From Cupriavidus consociatus (lineage in GTDB: Bacteria; Pseudomonadota; Gammaproteobacteria; Burkholderiales; Burkholderiaceae): 64,000 nucleotides of DNA. The stretch is from assembly GCF_017814975.1 (NCBI RefSeq), contig NZ_JAGIQA010000010.1:1-64000 (forward strand), in the 5' to 3' direction. Below the pieces are notes generated by a model. That model searched no databases. It worked only from the letters and a program-made list of their open reading frames with translations, and had not been told where the DNA came from. Shown piece after piece: positions 47,626 to 59,132 of the stretch (position 1 is its first letter; every line of letters starts with the position of its first letter). A program made the position numbers and the translations under genes.

Positions 47626-48111
47626 ATGCCGTCGTTTGACGTAGTGTGCGAAGCGAACATGGTCGAGGTGAAGAACGCCGTGGAGCAATCCAACAAGGAA
47701 ATCTCGACCCGCTTCGATTTCAAGGGCTCGGACGCCCGGGTCGAGCAGAAGGAAAACGAACTGACCGCCTTTGCCGACGACGATTTCAAGCTGGATCAGG
47801 TGAAGGACGTGCTGCTCAACAAGATGGCCAAGCGCAATGTCGACGTGCGCTTCCTGGACTACGGCAAGACCGAGAAGATCAGCGGCGACAAGGTCAAGCA
47901 GGTCATCACCATCAAGAAAGGCGTGACCGGCGACCTGGCCAAGAAGATCGTGCGCATGATCAAGGACAGCAAGATCAAGGTGCAGGCCAGCATCCAGGGC
48001 GACGCGGTGCGCGTGTCGGGCACCAAGCGCGACGACCTGCAGAACGTGATCGCCCTGCTGCGCAAGGACGTGTCCGAAGCGCCGCTGGACTTCAACAACT
48101 TCCGCGACTGA
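47626..48111 (+). CDS. yajQ: YajQ family nucleotide-binding protein
   Basis: This 161-residue protein has two ferredoxin-like domains and starts at ATG 47626 after AAGGAGA. Signature segments are [57 protein letters not shown] and [10 protein letters not shown]. Members bind nucleotides or RNA; the Xanthomonas homologue binds cyclic di-GMP and affects transcription. The role here is unknown but the protein is widely conserved. Confidence 0.95.
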   Translation: MPSFDVVCEANMVEVKNAVEQSNKEISTRFDFKGSDARVEQKENELTAFADDDFKLDQVKDVLLNKMAKRNVDVRFLDYGKTEKISGDKVKQVITIKKGVTGDLAKKIVRMIKDSKIKVQASIQGDAVRVSGTKRDDLQNVIALLRKDVSEAPLDFNNFRD

Positions 48112-48178
48112 GTGGAATCCCAAGGGGAAATCCCATCCGGGTCGGCGTCCATGCCCGCCACGCTTGCCGCCGCGGCGC

Positions 48179-48640
48179 TCAGCGCGCCTGCGGCAGCCCG
48201 CTGATCTTCGCGCCGGCGCGGATGCCTTTCTGCGCGAACCAGCCCTGGTTCATTTCCAGCGCATAGCGGATCGCCGCCTTCGGGCAGTGGTTGTTCTCGC
48301 TGCGCGGCGCCATGTCCTCGATATTGACGATGGTCCCGTCATCGGCCAGGAAGGCGATCGACAGCGGCAGTTCGGTGTTGCGCATCCAGAAGCAGTGCCC
48401 GGCCTTCTGCTCGAACACGAACAGCATGCCGCCGTTGACCGGCATGCTCTTGCGGTACATCAGTCCCTGTTCGCGCGCCGCCGGCGTGGCAGCAACCTCG
48501 GCCTGGATCGCGTACATGCCCGCCGTCAGCGGTACTACCGGCAGCGCGGCTTGCGCCTGGACCTGGCCGAAAGCCAGCACGGCCAGCACAGCGGCGGTAC
48601 GGATGCAGCGCGACAACGGCGTCTTGGGCAGGAGGGACAT
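48179..48640 (-). CDS. DUF192 family secreted protein
   Basis: This 153-residue protein starts at ATG 48640 behind a GGAGGG-like site and has an N-terminal signal peptide (LSRCIRTAAVLAVLAFGQVQAQAA, cleavage after about residue 31). The DUF192 core shows REQGLMYRKSMPVNGGMLFVFEQKAGHCFWMRNTELPLSIAFL and CPKAAIRYALEMNQGWF. The fold is a small beta barrel of unknown activity. Its own gene is convergent with yajQ. Confidence 0.9.
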   Translation of the reverse strand: MSLLPKTPLSRCIRTAAVLAVLAFGQVQAQAALPVVPLTAGMYAIQAEVAATPAAREQGLMYRKSMPVNGGMLFVFEQKAGHCFWMRNTELPLSIAFLADDGTIVNIEDMAPRSENNHCPKAAIRYALEMNQGWFAQKGIRAGAKISGLPQAR

Positions 48641-48786
48641 GGTATTCGGTCTGGAAGGGCGCGGACGGGAGCCGCAAGCATAGCGCACGCGCCGCGCCGA
48701 TGGATTGGCGACGGCCAAAAGAACAAAGGCAGGCGCCTGGCGGCAGCCTGCCTTTTTTTCCGCCGGCGCATGGCCGGCACGGTGGC

Positions 48787-48978
48787 TTACTGTGCGGCCG
48801 GGGCCGAAGCCGTCGCGGCCTTTTTGTGGCTGGTCTTCTTGTGGCTGGTCTTTTTCTTGGCGGGCTTCGGGGCTTCCTTGGTGGCCGCGGGCGCTGCGGC
48901 GTCGGCAGGTGCCGAAGCCTGGGCGAAGGCGCCCGTGGCGAACAGGCCGACAACCAGAGCAGCGATCAGTTTTTTCAT
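48787..48978 (-). CDS. Small secreted Ala/Lys-rich protein with KTSHK repeats
   Basis: This 63-residue protein starts at ATG 48978 behind GAGGTAA. It has a clear signal peptide (MKKLIAALVVGLFATGAFA, cleaved before QASAP). The mature part of about 44 residues is low-complexity: an Ala/Pro stretch, then KKKTSHKKTSHKKAATASAPAAQ, with two tandem TSHKK units encoded by a 15-base DNA repeat. The mature protein is very basic. Function is not recognisable; it could bind nucleic acid, metal (His) or an acidic surface. Confidence 0.8.
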   Translation of the reverse strand: MKKLIAALVVGLFATGAFAQASAPADAAAPAATKEAPKPAKKKTSHKKTSHKKAATASAPAAQ

Positions 48979-49082
48979 GGCGATTACCTCGAAGGATAAG
49001 AACAGTCGGAAGTTGTGACGCGTGATTGGACGTGTCACCGACAAGAACGAGGCGTTCGGATGGCGGGTTGACGCGTTGTTTG

Positions 49083-49724
49083 TTAGCTTTTGTAACGAAA
49101 ACGCCGCTTGACGTCGTTCGCCTGTCTGGTTTTTGAGACATGGGGGGCCGGCGCGCGTGCGGCCGGCAGGCCCAGCACAACGGGCTCGACCTCGCACGAT
49201 TCCCCAGGGCCGAGGCCGAGCGTACGCAGGTCAAGCGGCCCGATGCCTACGCGGACCAGCCGCAGCGTTGGGAAGCCGACGGCCGCGGTCATGCGCCGCA
49301 CCTGCCGGTTCTTGCCCTCGCGAATCCTCAACTCGAGCCACGACGTCGGGATCGCGGCGCGATAACGCACCGGCGGATAGCGCGGCCAGAGCCACTCGGG
49401 CTCACCGATCGCACGTACCCGTGCCGGCTGCGTGACGAAGTCGCCAAGATCGACGCCGGCGCGCAGCCGCGCCAGCGCGGCCGCATCGGGAATGCCCTCG
49501 ACCTGGGCGAGGTAAGTCTTTTCAAGCTTGTGGCGCGGATCGGCAATGCGCGCCTGGAGCGCACCGTCGTCGGTCAGCAGCAGCAAGCCTTCACTGTCCG
49601 CATCGAGCCGGCCGGCGGGGTACACGCCCGGCACGTCCACGCAAGCGGCCAGCGTGGGGCGCGTGGGGTGTTCCGAGAACTGGCTCAGGGTGCCGTACGG
49701 CTTGTTCAGGGCGATCAGGGTCAT
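49083..49724 (-). CDS. rRNA pseudouridine synthase, RluE/RsuA family
   Basis: This 213-residue RsuA-family synthase lacks the N-terminal S4 domain, as RluE does. The catalytic aspartate is in [18 protein letters not shown] (about 38-55). Also visible are [26 protein letters not shown] and [14 protein letters not shown] took ATG 49724. RluE modifies U2457 of 23S rRNA in E. coli, and the target here is inferred from the family. It diverges from icd across a region with a palindromic operator candidate. Confidence 0.9.
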   Translation of the reverse strand: MTLIALNKPYGTLSQFSEHPTRPTLAACVDVPGVYPAGRLDADSEGLLLLTDDGALQARIADPRHKLEKTYLAQVEGIPDAAALARLRAGVDLGDFVTQPARVRAIGEPEWLWPRYPPVRYRAAIPTSWLELRIREGKNRQVRRMTAAVGFPTLRLVRVGIGPLDLRTLGLGPGESCEVEPVVLGLPAARAPAPHVSKTRQANDVKRRFRYKS

Positions 49725-49796
49725 GGGGCGCAAGTATGCCGCAGCCGCGCGCCGCGGTTGGCGGATGATGAAAGATTGCTGCATAATACGAAATCA

Positions 49797-49829
49797 GTCT
49801 TGTGTCTTATATAAGACTAAGACTTGCGC
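49797..49829. promoter_or_regulatory. Multiple GTCTT/AAGAC half-sites upstream of icd
   Basis: The sequence GTCTT-TG-GTCTT-ATAT-AAGAC-T-AAGAC (49797-49823) contains a perfect 14-bp palindrome GTCTTATATAAGAC (49804-49817) flanked by two more half-sites. TTGCGC follows (49824-49829). It lies about 140 bases before the icd start and shares its core with 44919-44937. It is probably the binding site of a regulator or an operator-promoter of icd. Confidence 0.65.
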
Positions 49830-49964
49830 CTGAATGCAGGGCCGGGTGGTGCAATGCAGTACTGTGCGGGCCGCAATGCCCGCTACAATGCCAGCGCCAT
49901 CTCCCGAATCTCGCCGTCGGCCGAGCACCGGCGGCCGTCTAAACCGTTCCGTACTGGAGACGTC

Positions 49965-51215
<1,251 letters not shown>

Positions 51216-51253
51216 GCACGGACTCCCGCTGTGGCGGGCGAACTGCCTTGGAG

Positions 51254-51291
51254 AGACCCCGCTGCCGTGCACCGGCTGCGGGGTTTTTTTC
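51254..51291 (+). terminator. Rho-independent terminator after icd
   Basis: ACCCCGC pairs with GCGGGGT (stem extended by TGCCG/CGGCT with a short loop) and is followed by seven T residues, within 51254-51291. Confidence 0.88.
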
Positions 51292-51364
51292 TTGCGCCGG
51301 CCAGCGCCGTTGCCTAGAACTTCAGGGATTGCAACGGACGGGCCGGTGGCCCGGGGAGACTGCC

Positions 51365-51826
51365 ATGGACGATCCTTTTCGCCGCACCGCCTTCGGCGCG
51401 GCCGTCTTCTACAAGGACCCGCTGGCCGCGCTGGACTGGCTGGAGCGCGCCTTCGGCTTCCAGCGGGTCATGGTGATCCGGGACCAGCAGGACCAGCTGG
51501 TGCACTCGGAAATGCGCTTTGGCGACAGCTACCTGATGGTGGGCAGCGAGTGGGCGGACTTTACCGCCAGCCCGGCGTCGATCGGCGGCAAGAATACGCA
51601 GACGGTGCATGTGCACCTGCGGGATGGAATTGACCAGCACTGCGAGCGGGCCCGTGCCGCCGGGGCAGTGATCGTGCGCGAGCCGCAGGACGAGTTCTAT
51701 GGCGACCGCTCCTACACGGCCAGGGACCCGGAAGGCCATGTCTGGACCTTCGGCCAGACTGTGCGGCAGGTCACAAAGGAAGAGGCCGAGCAGGCCAGCG
51801 GCTTGAAGATCGACGGTTGGGCCTGA
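51365..51826 (+). CDS. VOC family protein (PhnB-like glyoxalase)
   Basis: This 153-residue protein starts at ATG 51365 behind GGGGAGACTGCC. It has the PhnB-type pattern: FKDP-like YKDPLAALDWLERAFGF, VHSEMRFGDSYLMVG, QTVHVHLRDGIDQHCERARAAGA and GDRSYTARDPEGHVWTFGQ. The family fold binds a metal or small molecule. Its substrate is unknown. The nearby terminators suggest a single-gene transcript. Confidence 0.85.
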   Translation: MDDPFRRTAFGAAVFYKDPLAALDWLERAFGFQRVMVIRDQQDQLVHSEMRFGDSYLMVGSEWADFTASPASIGGKNTQTVHVHLRDGIDQHCERARAAGAVIVREPQDEFYGDRSYTARDPEGHVWTFGQTVRQVTKEEAEQASGLKIDGWA

Positions 51827-51861
51827 GCTGGTCAGCCTCCGCGGCCGGGCCGTGAAAAGCA

Positions 51862-51888
51862 GAAAGCCCGGCACGAGGCCGGGCTTTC
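51862..51888. terminator. Bidirectional terminator
   Basis: GAAAGCCCGGC (51862-51872) pairs with GCCGGGCTTTC across a short loop. It ends the VOC transcript and may also serve the cspA transcript, which comes from the other strand with about 160 bases between. The sequence 51889-52048 shows no gene. Confidence 0.85.
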
Positions 51889-52048
51889 CGTCGGATGCGG
51901 TGCGTGCAGCTGATATGCGCCAGCACCTGCCCGGCCGCCTGAGACAGCCTGGCGGGCACTGGCGCCGATCCCGTCCCGGGGGAGTTCCCCCCGCACCCTC
52001 GTAGACCGCTCCACGGCTCTGCCGGCCGGGATGCGGTCGCGGCGCAGC

Positions 52049-52255
52049 TTAGCCGGCGTCCTGGATATTGGTGGCTTGCTTGCCCTTGGGGCCCTGGACC
52101 ACCTCGAACGAGACGCGTTGACCTTCCTTCAGCGTCTTGAAGCCCGACATCTGGATAGCCGAAAAGTGCGCAAACAGTTCTTCTTCGCCCTCGTCCGGCT
52201 TGATAAAACCGAAACCCTTGGCGTCATTGAACCATTTGACGATACCGCTTGCCAT
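52049..52255 (-). CDS. Cold-shock protein (CspA family)
   Basis: This 68-residue OB-fold protein starts at ATG 52255 with a GGGGGAG ribosome site. RNP1 is KGFGFIKP and RNP2-like is LFAHFSAI. It binds single-stranded RNA/DNA and acts as an RNA chaperone. A long upstream leader (533 bases to clpS) could include a cold-responsive 5' UTR. Which paralogue it is cannot be decided. Confidence 0.94.
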   Translation of the reverse strand: MASGIVKWFNDAKGFGFIKPDEGEEELFAHFSAIQMSGFKTLKEGQRVSFEVVQGPKGKQATNIQDAG

Positions 52256-52787
52256 ATACTCCCCCAACGAAATAGCAGATTTCAAAGCGGGGAAGCCGAT
52301 GCCGGCCGGATGATACGGACTGCGGCGCACGCACTGCGACGCCATGACCGGCCGCGTCCCGAGATGCGGCCGGCGATGACGCGCGGCGAGGTGCAATCGC
52401 GTGGCGGCCAGTCTGGATACTGACTCGCCGCCGCCGGGGCCGTGGGCCTCCCTGCTCACGGATCACCCGCTCATTGGCCTTTTGCTTTGGCTGACTGGCT
52501 TCAGGCGGGTGTGCGGCCGATTCTTCTGTCAAACAAAGATACTGTCAAGCTGGCGGAATCCCCACTGCGTGCAGGGTGTGGTGGGAAACGGACGGCGCGG
52601 GATGGTACCTTGGCGGCAAGCATCGGGTATTGTCCGGATCAGTCCTGCGGGTTCCCGTCACGTGCATTGCAATGCCTCTGGCGTGCGGTTCCGCGCTTTT
52701 TCATAACCGGAAACAGGTAACCCGGCCCTTGAATCCGGCGCCTTTTCCCCAAATTGCAGAGTTGCGAGTAAGGGTTAGAATAAAGCC
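52256..52787. other. Divergent intergenic region between cspA and clpS
   Basis: This 532-base gap holds both promoters and probably the long 5' leader of the cold-shock gene. A possible clpS promoter is TTGCAG (52754-52759), a 16-base spacer, then TAGAAT (52776-52781), very close to the start codon. I see no gene and no tRNA. Short reading frames here are Arg-rich and not convincing. Confidence 0.35.
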
Positions 52788-53110
52788 ATGGCTACACGGC
52801 TTGCGAATGTCCCACAACGCGAAGCGGGCACCATCCTGGAGCGGAAAGAGCAGGCGCTCAAGCCGCCTGCCATGTTCAAGGTGGTGCTGCTTAACGACGA
52901 CTACACTCCGATGGAGTTTGTCGTGATGATCCTGCAGCAGTATTTCAGCAGGGACCGGGAAACGGCGACGCAGATCATGCTGACCGTGCACCGGGAAGGA
53001 AAGGGCGTCTGCGGTATCTACACCAGAGATATCGCGGCGACAAAAGTCGAGCTGGTGTCAACGCACGCGCGGCAGGCGGGGCACCCCTTGCAGTGCGTGA
53101 TGGAGGAAGC

Positions 53111-53114
<4 letters not shown>
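52788..53114 (+). CDS. clpS: ATP-dependent Clp protease adaptor ClpS
   Basis: ClpS is a 108-residue N-end-rule adaptor that delivers substrates with destabilising N-terminal residues to ClpAP. The conserved core is [24 protein letters not shown] (about 30-53) with the acidic binding pocket and [20 protein letters not shown]. The stop overlaps the clpA start (ATGA), giving translational coupling. Confidence 0.97.
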
Positions 53115-55405
<2,291 letters not shown>

Positions 55406-55505
55406 GCGGCAACCGCTCCGGCCGAAAATCGCACCGGATCGTGGCGATCAGGGCGAGGTTCGGCCGGGTTGCCTGCAACGCGGCCGATCATCGGGCAAAA
55501 TACAG

Positions 55506-55536
55506 GGGGCGGCAGTGATGCCGCCCCTTCTTTTTT
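55506..55536 (+). terminator. Rho-independent terminator after clpA
   Basis: GGGGCGGC (55506-55513) pairs with GCCGCCCC (55520-55527) across a 6-base loop, followed by TTCTTTTTT. It lies 100 bases after the clpA stop. Confidence 0.85.
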
Positions 55537-55580
55537 CCCGGCGGCCACCGGCATTGCGGTCGCCAACGCCCGAATACCCG

Positions 55581-56579
55581 ATGTCCTCTGCCGAACGCAC
55601 GCGGCGCCGCCGCCTGCTGCTCAAGATCCTGCCGCTGGGCGCCATGCCTGTACCGATGATGCACGCCGCCGCCGCCGAGGCGCCGGCCGGCAACCGTCCA
55701 CTGGCGCTGGTGCTGCCGTTCCCGCCGGGCGGCAGTGTCGATATCGTCGCGCGCCAGCTCCAGCCGGGGCTGAAGGCGGCGCTGGGGCAGACCGTGGTGG
55801 TCGACAACAAGCCGGGCGCCGGCGGCCTGATCGCGTCCAGCACCGTGGCGCGCGCCAGGCCGGACGGCAGCACCTTGCTGATGGCCTTCGATACGCACGC
55901 CATCAACCCGCTTGCCTACAAGCAGCTGCCCTATGACACCTTCCACGATTTCACACCGATCTCGCAGCTGGTGCGTTTCCCGCTGGTCATCGCCGCCAAT
56001 CCTTCGCTGCCGGCCGCCAATGTGCGGGAACTGGTGGCATTGGCCAAGGCCAGGCCCGATAGCGTGCGCTATGCCTCGTCAGGCATCGGCAGCCTGAACC
56101 AGCTTGCGGCCGAGGCGCTGGCGACCGAAGCCGGCGTGCATATGCTCCACGTGCCTTACAAGGGCGGCGGCCCGGCCGTGCAGGCGGTGCTGGCCAACGA
56201 GGTCGATCTCTTTTTCAGCAGCTATGCCGCGGTACAGGCGCATGTGGCCGCGCGGACCATCAAGGTGTTGGGCGTGACCGGCACCAGCCGCCTGCGTCAG
56301 TTGCCGCAGGTGCCGACCGTGGCAGAGCAGGGGCTCAAGGGCTTTGAGGCGTATTCCTGGATCGGCGTGTTCGGGCCGGCCAACCTGCCCGCGGCAACTG
56401 TCACGCGGATCCACCAGGCGCTGGTCGAATCGCTGCGCCAGCCGCGCGTGGTCGATGCGCTGGCCGCACAGGGCTTCGAGCTCGTCGGCGGCAGCCCCGC
56501 CGACCTCGGCAAACTGGTGCGCCAGGAGCACGACAAGTGGCAGGCCGTGGCGCGCAAGGCCAATATCCAGTTCGAATGA
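55581..56579 (+). CDS. Tripartite tricarboxylate transporter-type solute-binding protein (Bug/TctC family)
   Basis: This 332-residue periplasmic protein starts at ATG 55581. An Arg-rich N-region (RTRRRRLLLKI) precedes a hydrophobic signal segment, with cleavage around AAAAEA. The mature protein shows ALVLPFPPGGSVDIVARQL, LGQTVVVDNKPGAGG and MLHVPYKGGGPAVQAVLANEVDLFF, typical of Bug proteins. They bind carboxylates or related compounds. No TctA/TctB membrane genes are adjacent, so it is an orphan. Its stop overlaps the start of the next VOC gene. Confidence 0.9.
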   Translation: MSSAERTRRRRLLLKILPLGAMPVPMMHAAAAEAPAGNRPLALVLPFPPGGSVDIVARQLQPGLKAALGQTVVVDNKPGAGGLIASSTVARARPDGSTLLMAFDTHAINPLAYKQLPYDTFHDFTPISQLVRFPLVIAANPSLPAANVRELVALAKARPDSVRYASSGIGSLNQLAAEALATEAGVHMLHVPYKGGGPAVQAVLANEVDLFFSSYAAVQAHVAARTIKVLGVTGTSRLRQLPQVPTVAEQGLKGFEAYSWIGVFGPANLPAATVTRIHQALVESLRQPRVVDALAAQGFELVGGSPADLGKLVRQEHDKWQAVARKANIQFE

Positions 56580-57475
56580 CGGCGGCCGGCGCAGGCGCGC
56601 CCGCCGCACTGACTGAGGTGATGTCGATGGCAAGCCAAGCGGAAATGTTCGACCACGCGGTGGTGGTGTGTCCCAACCTCGATGCGGCGGCGCAGGCCTG
56701 GCAACGGATCGGCTTTACGCTGACGCAGCGCGGCTATCACACGCTGGGTTCGCAGAACCATTGCATCATGCTGCAGCACGACTACGTCGAGCTGCTGCAC
56801 GTCACCGCGCCTACCCCAAGCCGCCAGTACTACTGGGACGCCCAGGCGCGCGGCGGCGGCTGTGCGGCGATGTCGTGCAAGAGCGACGACGCCTTCGGCA
56901 CGGCCGCGCGGCTGCGCGCGTCAGGCTGGTACACCTCCGATCCGATCGAATTCTCGCGCCCGGTGCGGCTGGACGACGGCAGCGAACATCCCGCCACCTT
57001 CCGCGTGACCGCGCTCGACGATGCACCGGGCGCACGCTATTTCGTCTGCGAGCATCGCACGCCCGAGCTGCTGTGGCGGCCGGAATGGATGTCGCACGCC
57101 AATGGCGCCGACAGCATCGCGACCATGTTCCTGGTGGTGGCGCCCGCGCTGGTCGATGCCGCCGCGCGGGCCTACGCCGAACTGACCGGCGGCGAGCTGA
57201 CGCAACTGAGCGAGCATGTCAGCAGCCTGGCGCTGGACGACGCCGCGCTGGTGGTCAGCACGCCGCAGGCGCTGGCCTCGGCGACCGGCACCGCGCATGT
57301 TCACCGTGAGGTGCCGGGATACGCCGCGATGCGCCTGCGTACCGGCGACCTGGCCGCGGCGCGCGCGCTCTGGCGCAACGCTGGCGTGCCGACCCACGAT
57401 CTCGGCCCCCGCGAAACGCTGGTGCCGGCCGAGGCAGCCGGCGGCGTGGCGTTGCTGTTCGAGCAGCGCAACTGA
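56576..57475 (+). CDS. VOC family protein, glyoxalase-like domain
   Basis: This 299-residue protein starts at ATG 56576, overlapping the upstream stop (ATGA). ATG 56627 with GAGGTG upstream is an alternative. The N-terminal domain shows FDHAVVVCPNLDAAAQAWQRIGFTLTQRGYHTLGSQNHCIML and DYVELLHV, matching the glyoxalase_3-like group. Two VOC-like halves are evident. H in FDHAV and in LGSQNHC could bind metal. Its activity is unknown; coupling to a solute-binding gene suggests a common catabolic role. Confidence 0.82.
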   Translation: MTAAGAGAPAALTEVMSMASQAEMFDHAVVVCPNLDAAAQAWQRIGFTLTQRGYHTLGSQNHCIMLQHDYVELLHVTAPTPSRQYYWDAQARGGGCAAMSCKSDDAFGTAARLRASGWYTSDPIEFSRPVRLDDGSEHPATFRVTALDDAPGARYFVCEHRTPELLWRPEWMSHANGADSIATMFLVVAPALVDAAARAYAELTGGELTQLSEHVSSLALDDAALVVSTPQALASATGTAHVHREVPGYAAMRLRTGDLAAARALWRNAGVPTHDLGPRETLVPAEAAGGVALLFEQRN

Positions 57476-57479
57476 AATG

Positions 57480-57507
57480 CAAACTGGCGCCACAGGGCGC
57501 CAGTTTT
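57480..57507. terminator. Bidirectional terminator between the VOC and dut genes
   Basis: AAACTGGCGCC pairs with GGCGCCAGTTT across a 4-base loop (57481-57506), with A and T at either edge. It separates convergent transcripts. Confidence 0.9.
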
Positions 57508-57527
57508 GCTTCGCAACCCTCGGCGCG

Positions 57528-58028
57528 TCAGGCGCCGGCCTTGGCGTGATGCACGCCGGTCGAGCCGAAGCCACCGGCGCCGCGCTCGCTGTCCTCGCTG
57601 AACTCGTCTACCGTCGTGAAGATCGGCCGCAGCACCGGCACGAACATCATCTGCGCGATGCGCTCGCCCGGCTGGATCACGATCGGCTCGGTGCCCGGCG
57701 CATTGCGGTTCCACACGCTGACCATGATCTGGCCCTGGTAGTCGGCATCGATCACGCCGATCGAGTTGCCCAGCACCAGGCCCTTCTTGTGCCCCAGGCC
57801 CGAGCGCGGCACGATGGTCGCGGCCATGTAGGGGTTGCCCATGTGAACGGCGATGCCGGCCGGGACCAATTGCGCGGGCGTGCCCGGGGCGATCGACACC
57901 GGCGTGTCGACGCAGGCATGCAGGTCGATGGCGGCAGCCATTTCGCTCTGGTAGGCGGGCAGGCCCCATTCGTTCAGGCGGGCATCGAGCACCTTGATTT
58001 CGACGGTGGGGTTCAGAGGCTGGGTCAT
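57528..58028 (-). CDS. dut: Deoxyuridine 5'-triphosphate nucleotidohydrolase
   Basis: dUTPase removes dUTP and supplies dUMP for thymidylate synthesis. The 166-residue trimeric-type protein starts at ATG 58028. Motifs visible are AAAIDLHAC (motif 1), PRSGLGHKKGLVLGNSIGVIDADYQG (motifs 2 and 3), ERIAQMMFVPV (motif 4) and the C-terminal RGAGGFGSTG (motif 5). It is downstream of the luciferase-like gene, 68 bases away. Confidence 0.96.
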   Translation of the reverse strand: MTQPLNPTVEIKVLDARLNEWGLPAYQSEMAAAIDLHACVDTPVSIAPGTPAQLVPAGIAVHMGNPYMAATIVPRSGLGHKKGLVLGNSIGVIDADYQGQIMVSVWNRNAPGTEPIVIQPGERIAQMMFVPVLRPIFTTVDEFSEDSERGAGGFGSTGVHHAKAGA

Positions 58029-58096
58029 GGGCAATCCTGGGGGAATTCGGTTCAACAGATTGGTTGGCAGCGGCGCATGATACCGGACGGATGGGC

Positions 58097-59116
58097 TCAC
58101 GCCGCGGCGCCGAGGTCAAACGCCTGTGCCAGTAGTTCGTAGGTGCGCAGCCGCGCGGCGTAGCTGGCGGTGACGCTCAGCACGACCAGCTCATCGGCGG
58201 CAAACTGCTCGCGCAGCGTTTCCATGCGTGCGGCCACGCGCTCGGGCGTGCCGCACAGGGTGCGCGGGCGCGCGCGCTCGATCAAGAGCCGGTCACGCTC
58301 GGTGGGCGAGAACTCCGTGGCCTGTGCCAGCGACGGGATCGGCGCGTTCACGCCATAGGCCATCTGCAGGCGGCGCAGGTCGACGGCGCGCTCCAGTTCG
58401 GCAGCCTCGGCATCGGTGTCGGCGCAGATGACGAAGATGGCGGCCGCGCTGTAAGGCCTGGCCTCGTAGCCCGGCGAGAAATCGTCGCGGTACTGCTGCG
58501 CCACCAGGTGGCCGCCATGCGCGTTGATAAAGTGGGCAAAGGCGAAGCGCAAGCCTAGCCGCGCGGCGAGCGCGCCGCCGTAGTCGCTGGAGCCGAGCAC
58601 CCACAGCTCGGGTCGGGTGTCGATCTCGGGCTGCAGCAGCACGCCTTCGGCCAGGTGACCGGTCGGCACTTCACCGCGCAGCAGTACCGACAGGTCGCGC
58701 ACCTGGTCTTCGAACTGTGCGCCGCGGTCGTACTGGCCCATCGCCACCGCCTGCGCGGTGCGCAGGTCACCGCCAGGCGCGCGGCCGACGCCAAGGTCGA
58801 TCCGGTTCGGGAACAGGCCTTCGAGCATGCGGAACTGCTCGGCGACCTTGAACGGGCTGTAATAGGGCAGCATCACGCCGCCGGAGCCGAGGCGGATGCG
58901 CTGCGTGACGCTGCCAATACGGGCCAGCATGACTTCGGGTGCGGGATTGCAGACGCCGCGCAGGCCGTGGTGCTCGGCGCACCAGTAGCGGGTGTAGCCC
59001 AGCGCGTCGGCCATCTGCGCCAGTTCCACGGTGGCGGCGAGCGCATCGCGGGCGCTGTGGCCGGCGATGACGGGGCTTTGGTCGAGTACCGACAGGCGCA
59101 GGCGTGGCTTGGGCAT
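58097..59116 (-). CDS. LLM class flavin-dependent oxidoreductase
   Basis: This 339-residue bacterial luciferase-like (TIM-barrel) FMN enzyme begins MPKPRLRLSVLDQSPVIAGHS. Conserved segments are TRYWCAEHHG, GGVMLPYYSPFKVAEQFRMLEGLFPNRIDLGVGRAPGG, and ELWVLGSSDYGGALAARLG. The natural substrate is unknown; this subgroup is often called alkane-monooxygenase-like on weak evidence. It sits between coaBC and dut on the same strand, spaced 16 bases after coaBC, and so is probably cotranscribed with coaBC and dut. Confidence 0.87.
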   Translation of the reverse strand: MPKPRLRLSVLDQSPVIAGHSARDALAATVELAQMADALGYTRYWCAEHHGLRGVCNPAPEVMLARIGSVTQRIRLGSGGVMLPYYSPFKVAEQFRMLEGLFPNRIDLGVGRAPGGDLRTAQAVAMGQYDRGAQFEDQVRDLSVLLRGEVPTGHLAEGVLLQPEIDTRPELWVLGSSDYGGALAARLGLRFAFAHFINAHGGHLVAQQYRDDFSPGYEARPYSAAAIFVICADTDAEAAELERAVDLRRLQMAYGVNAPIPSLAQATEFSPTERDRLLIERARPRTLCGTPERVAARMETLREQFAADELVVLSVTASYAARLRTYELLAQAFDLGAAA

Positions 59117-59132
59117 CGGATCCGCTCCGCGC

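Noticed and set aside
48820..48860. 15-base tandem repeat as a regulatory iteron
   Set aside because: It lies within the small secreted-protein coding region and is explained by the TSHKK amino-acid repeat.
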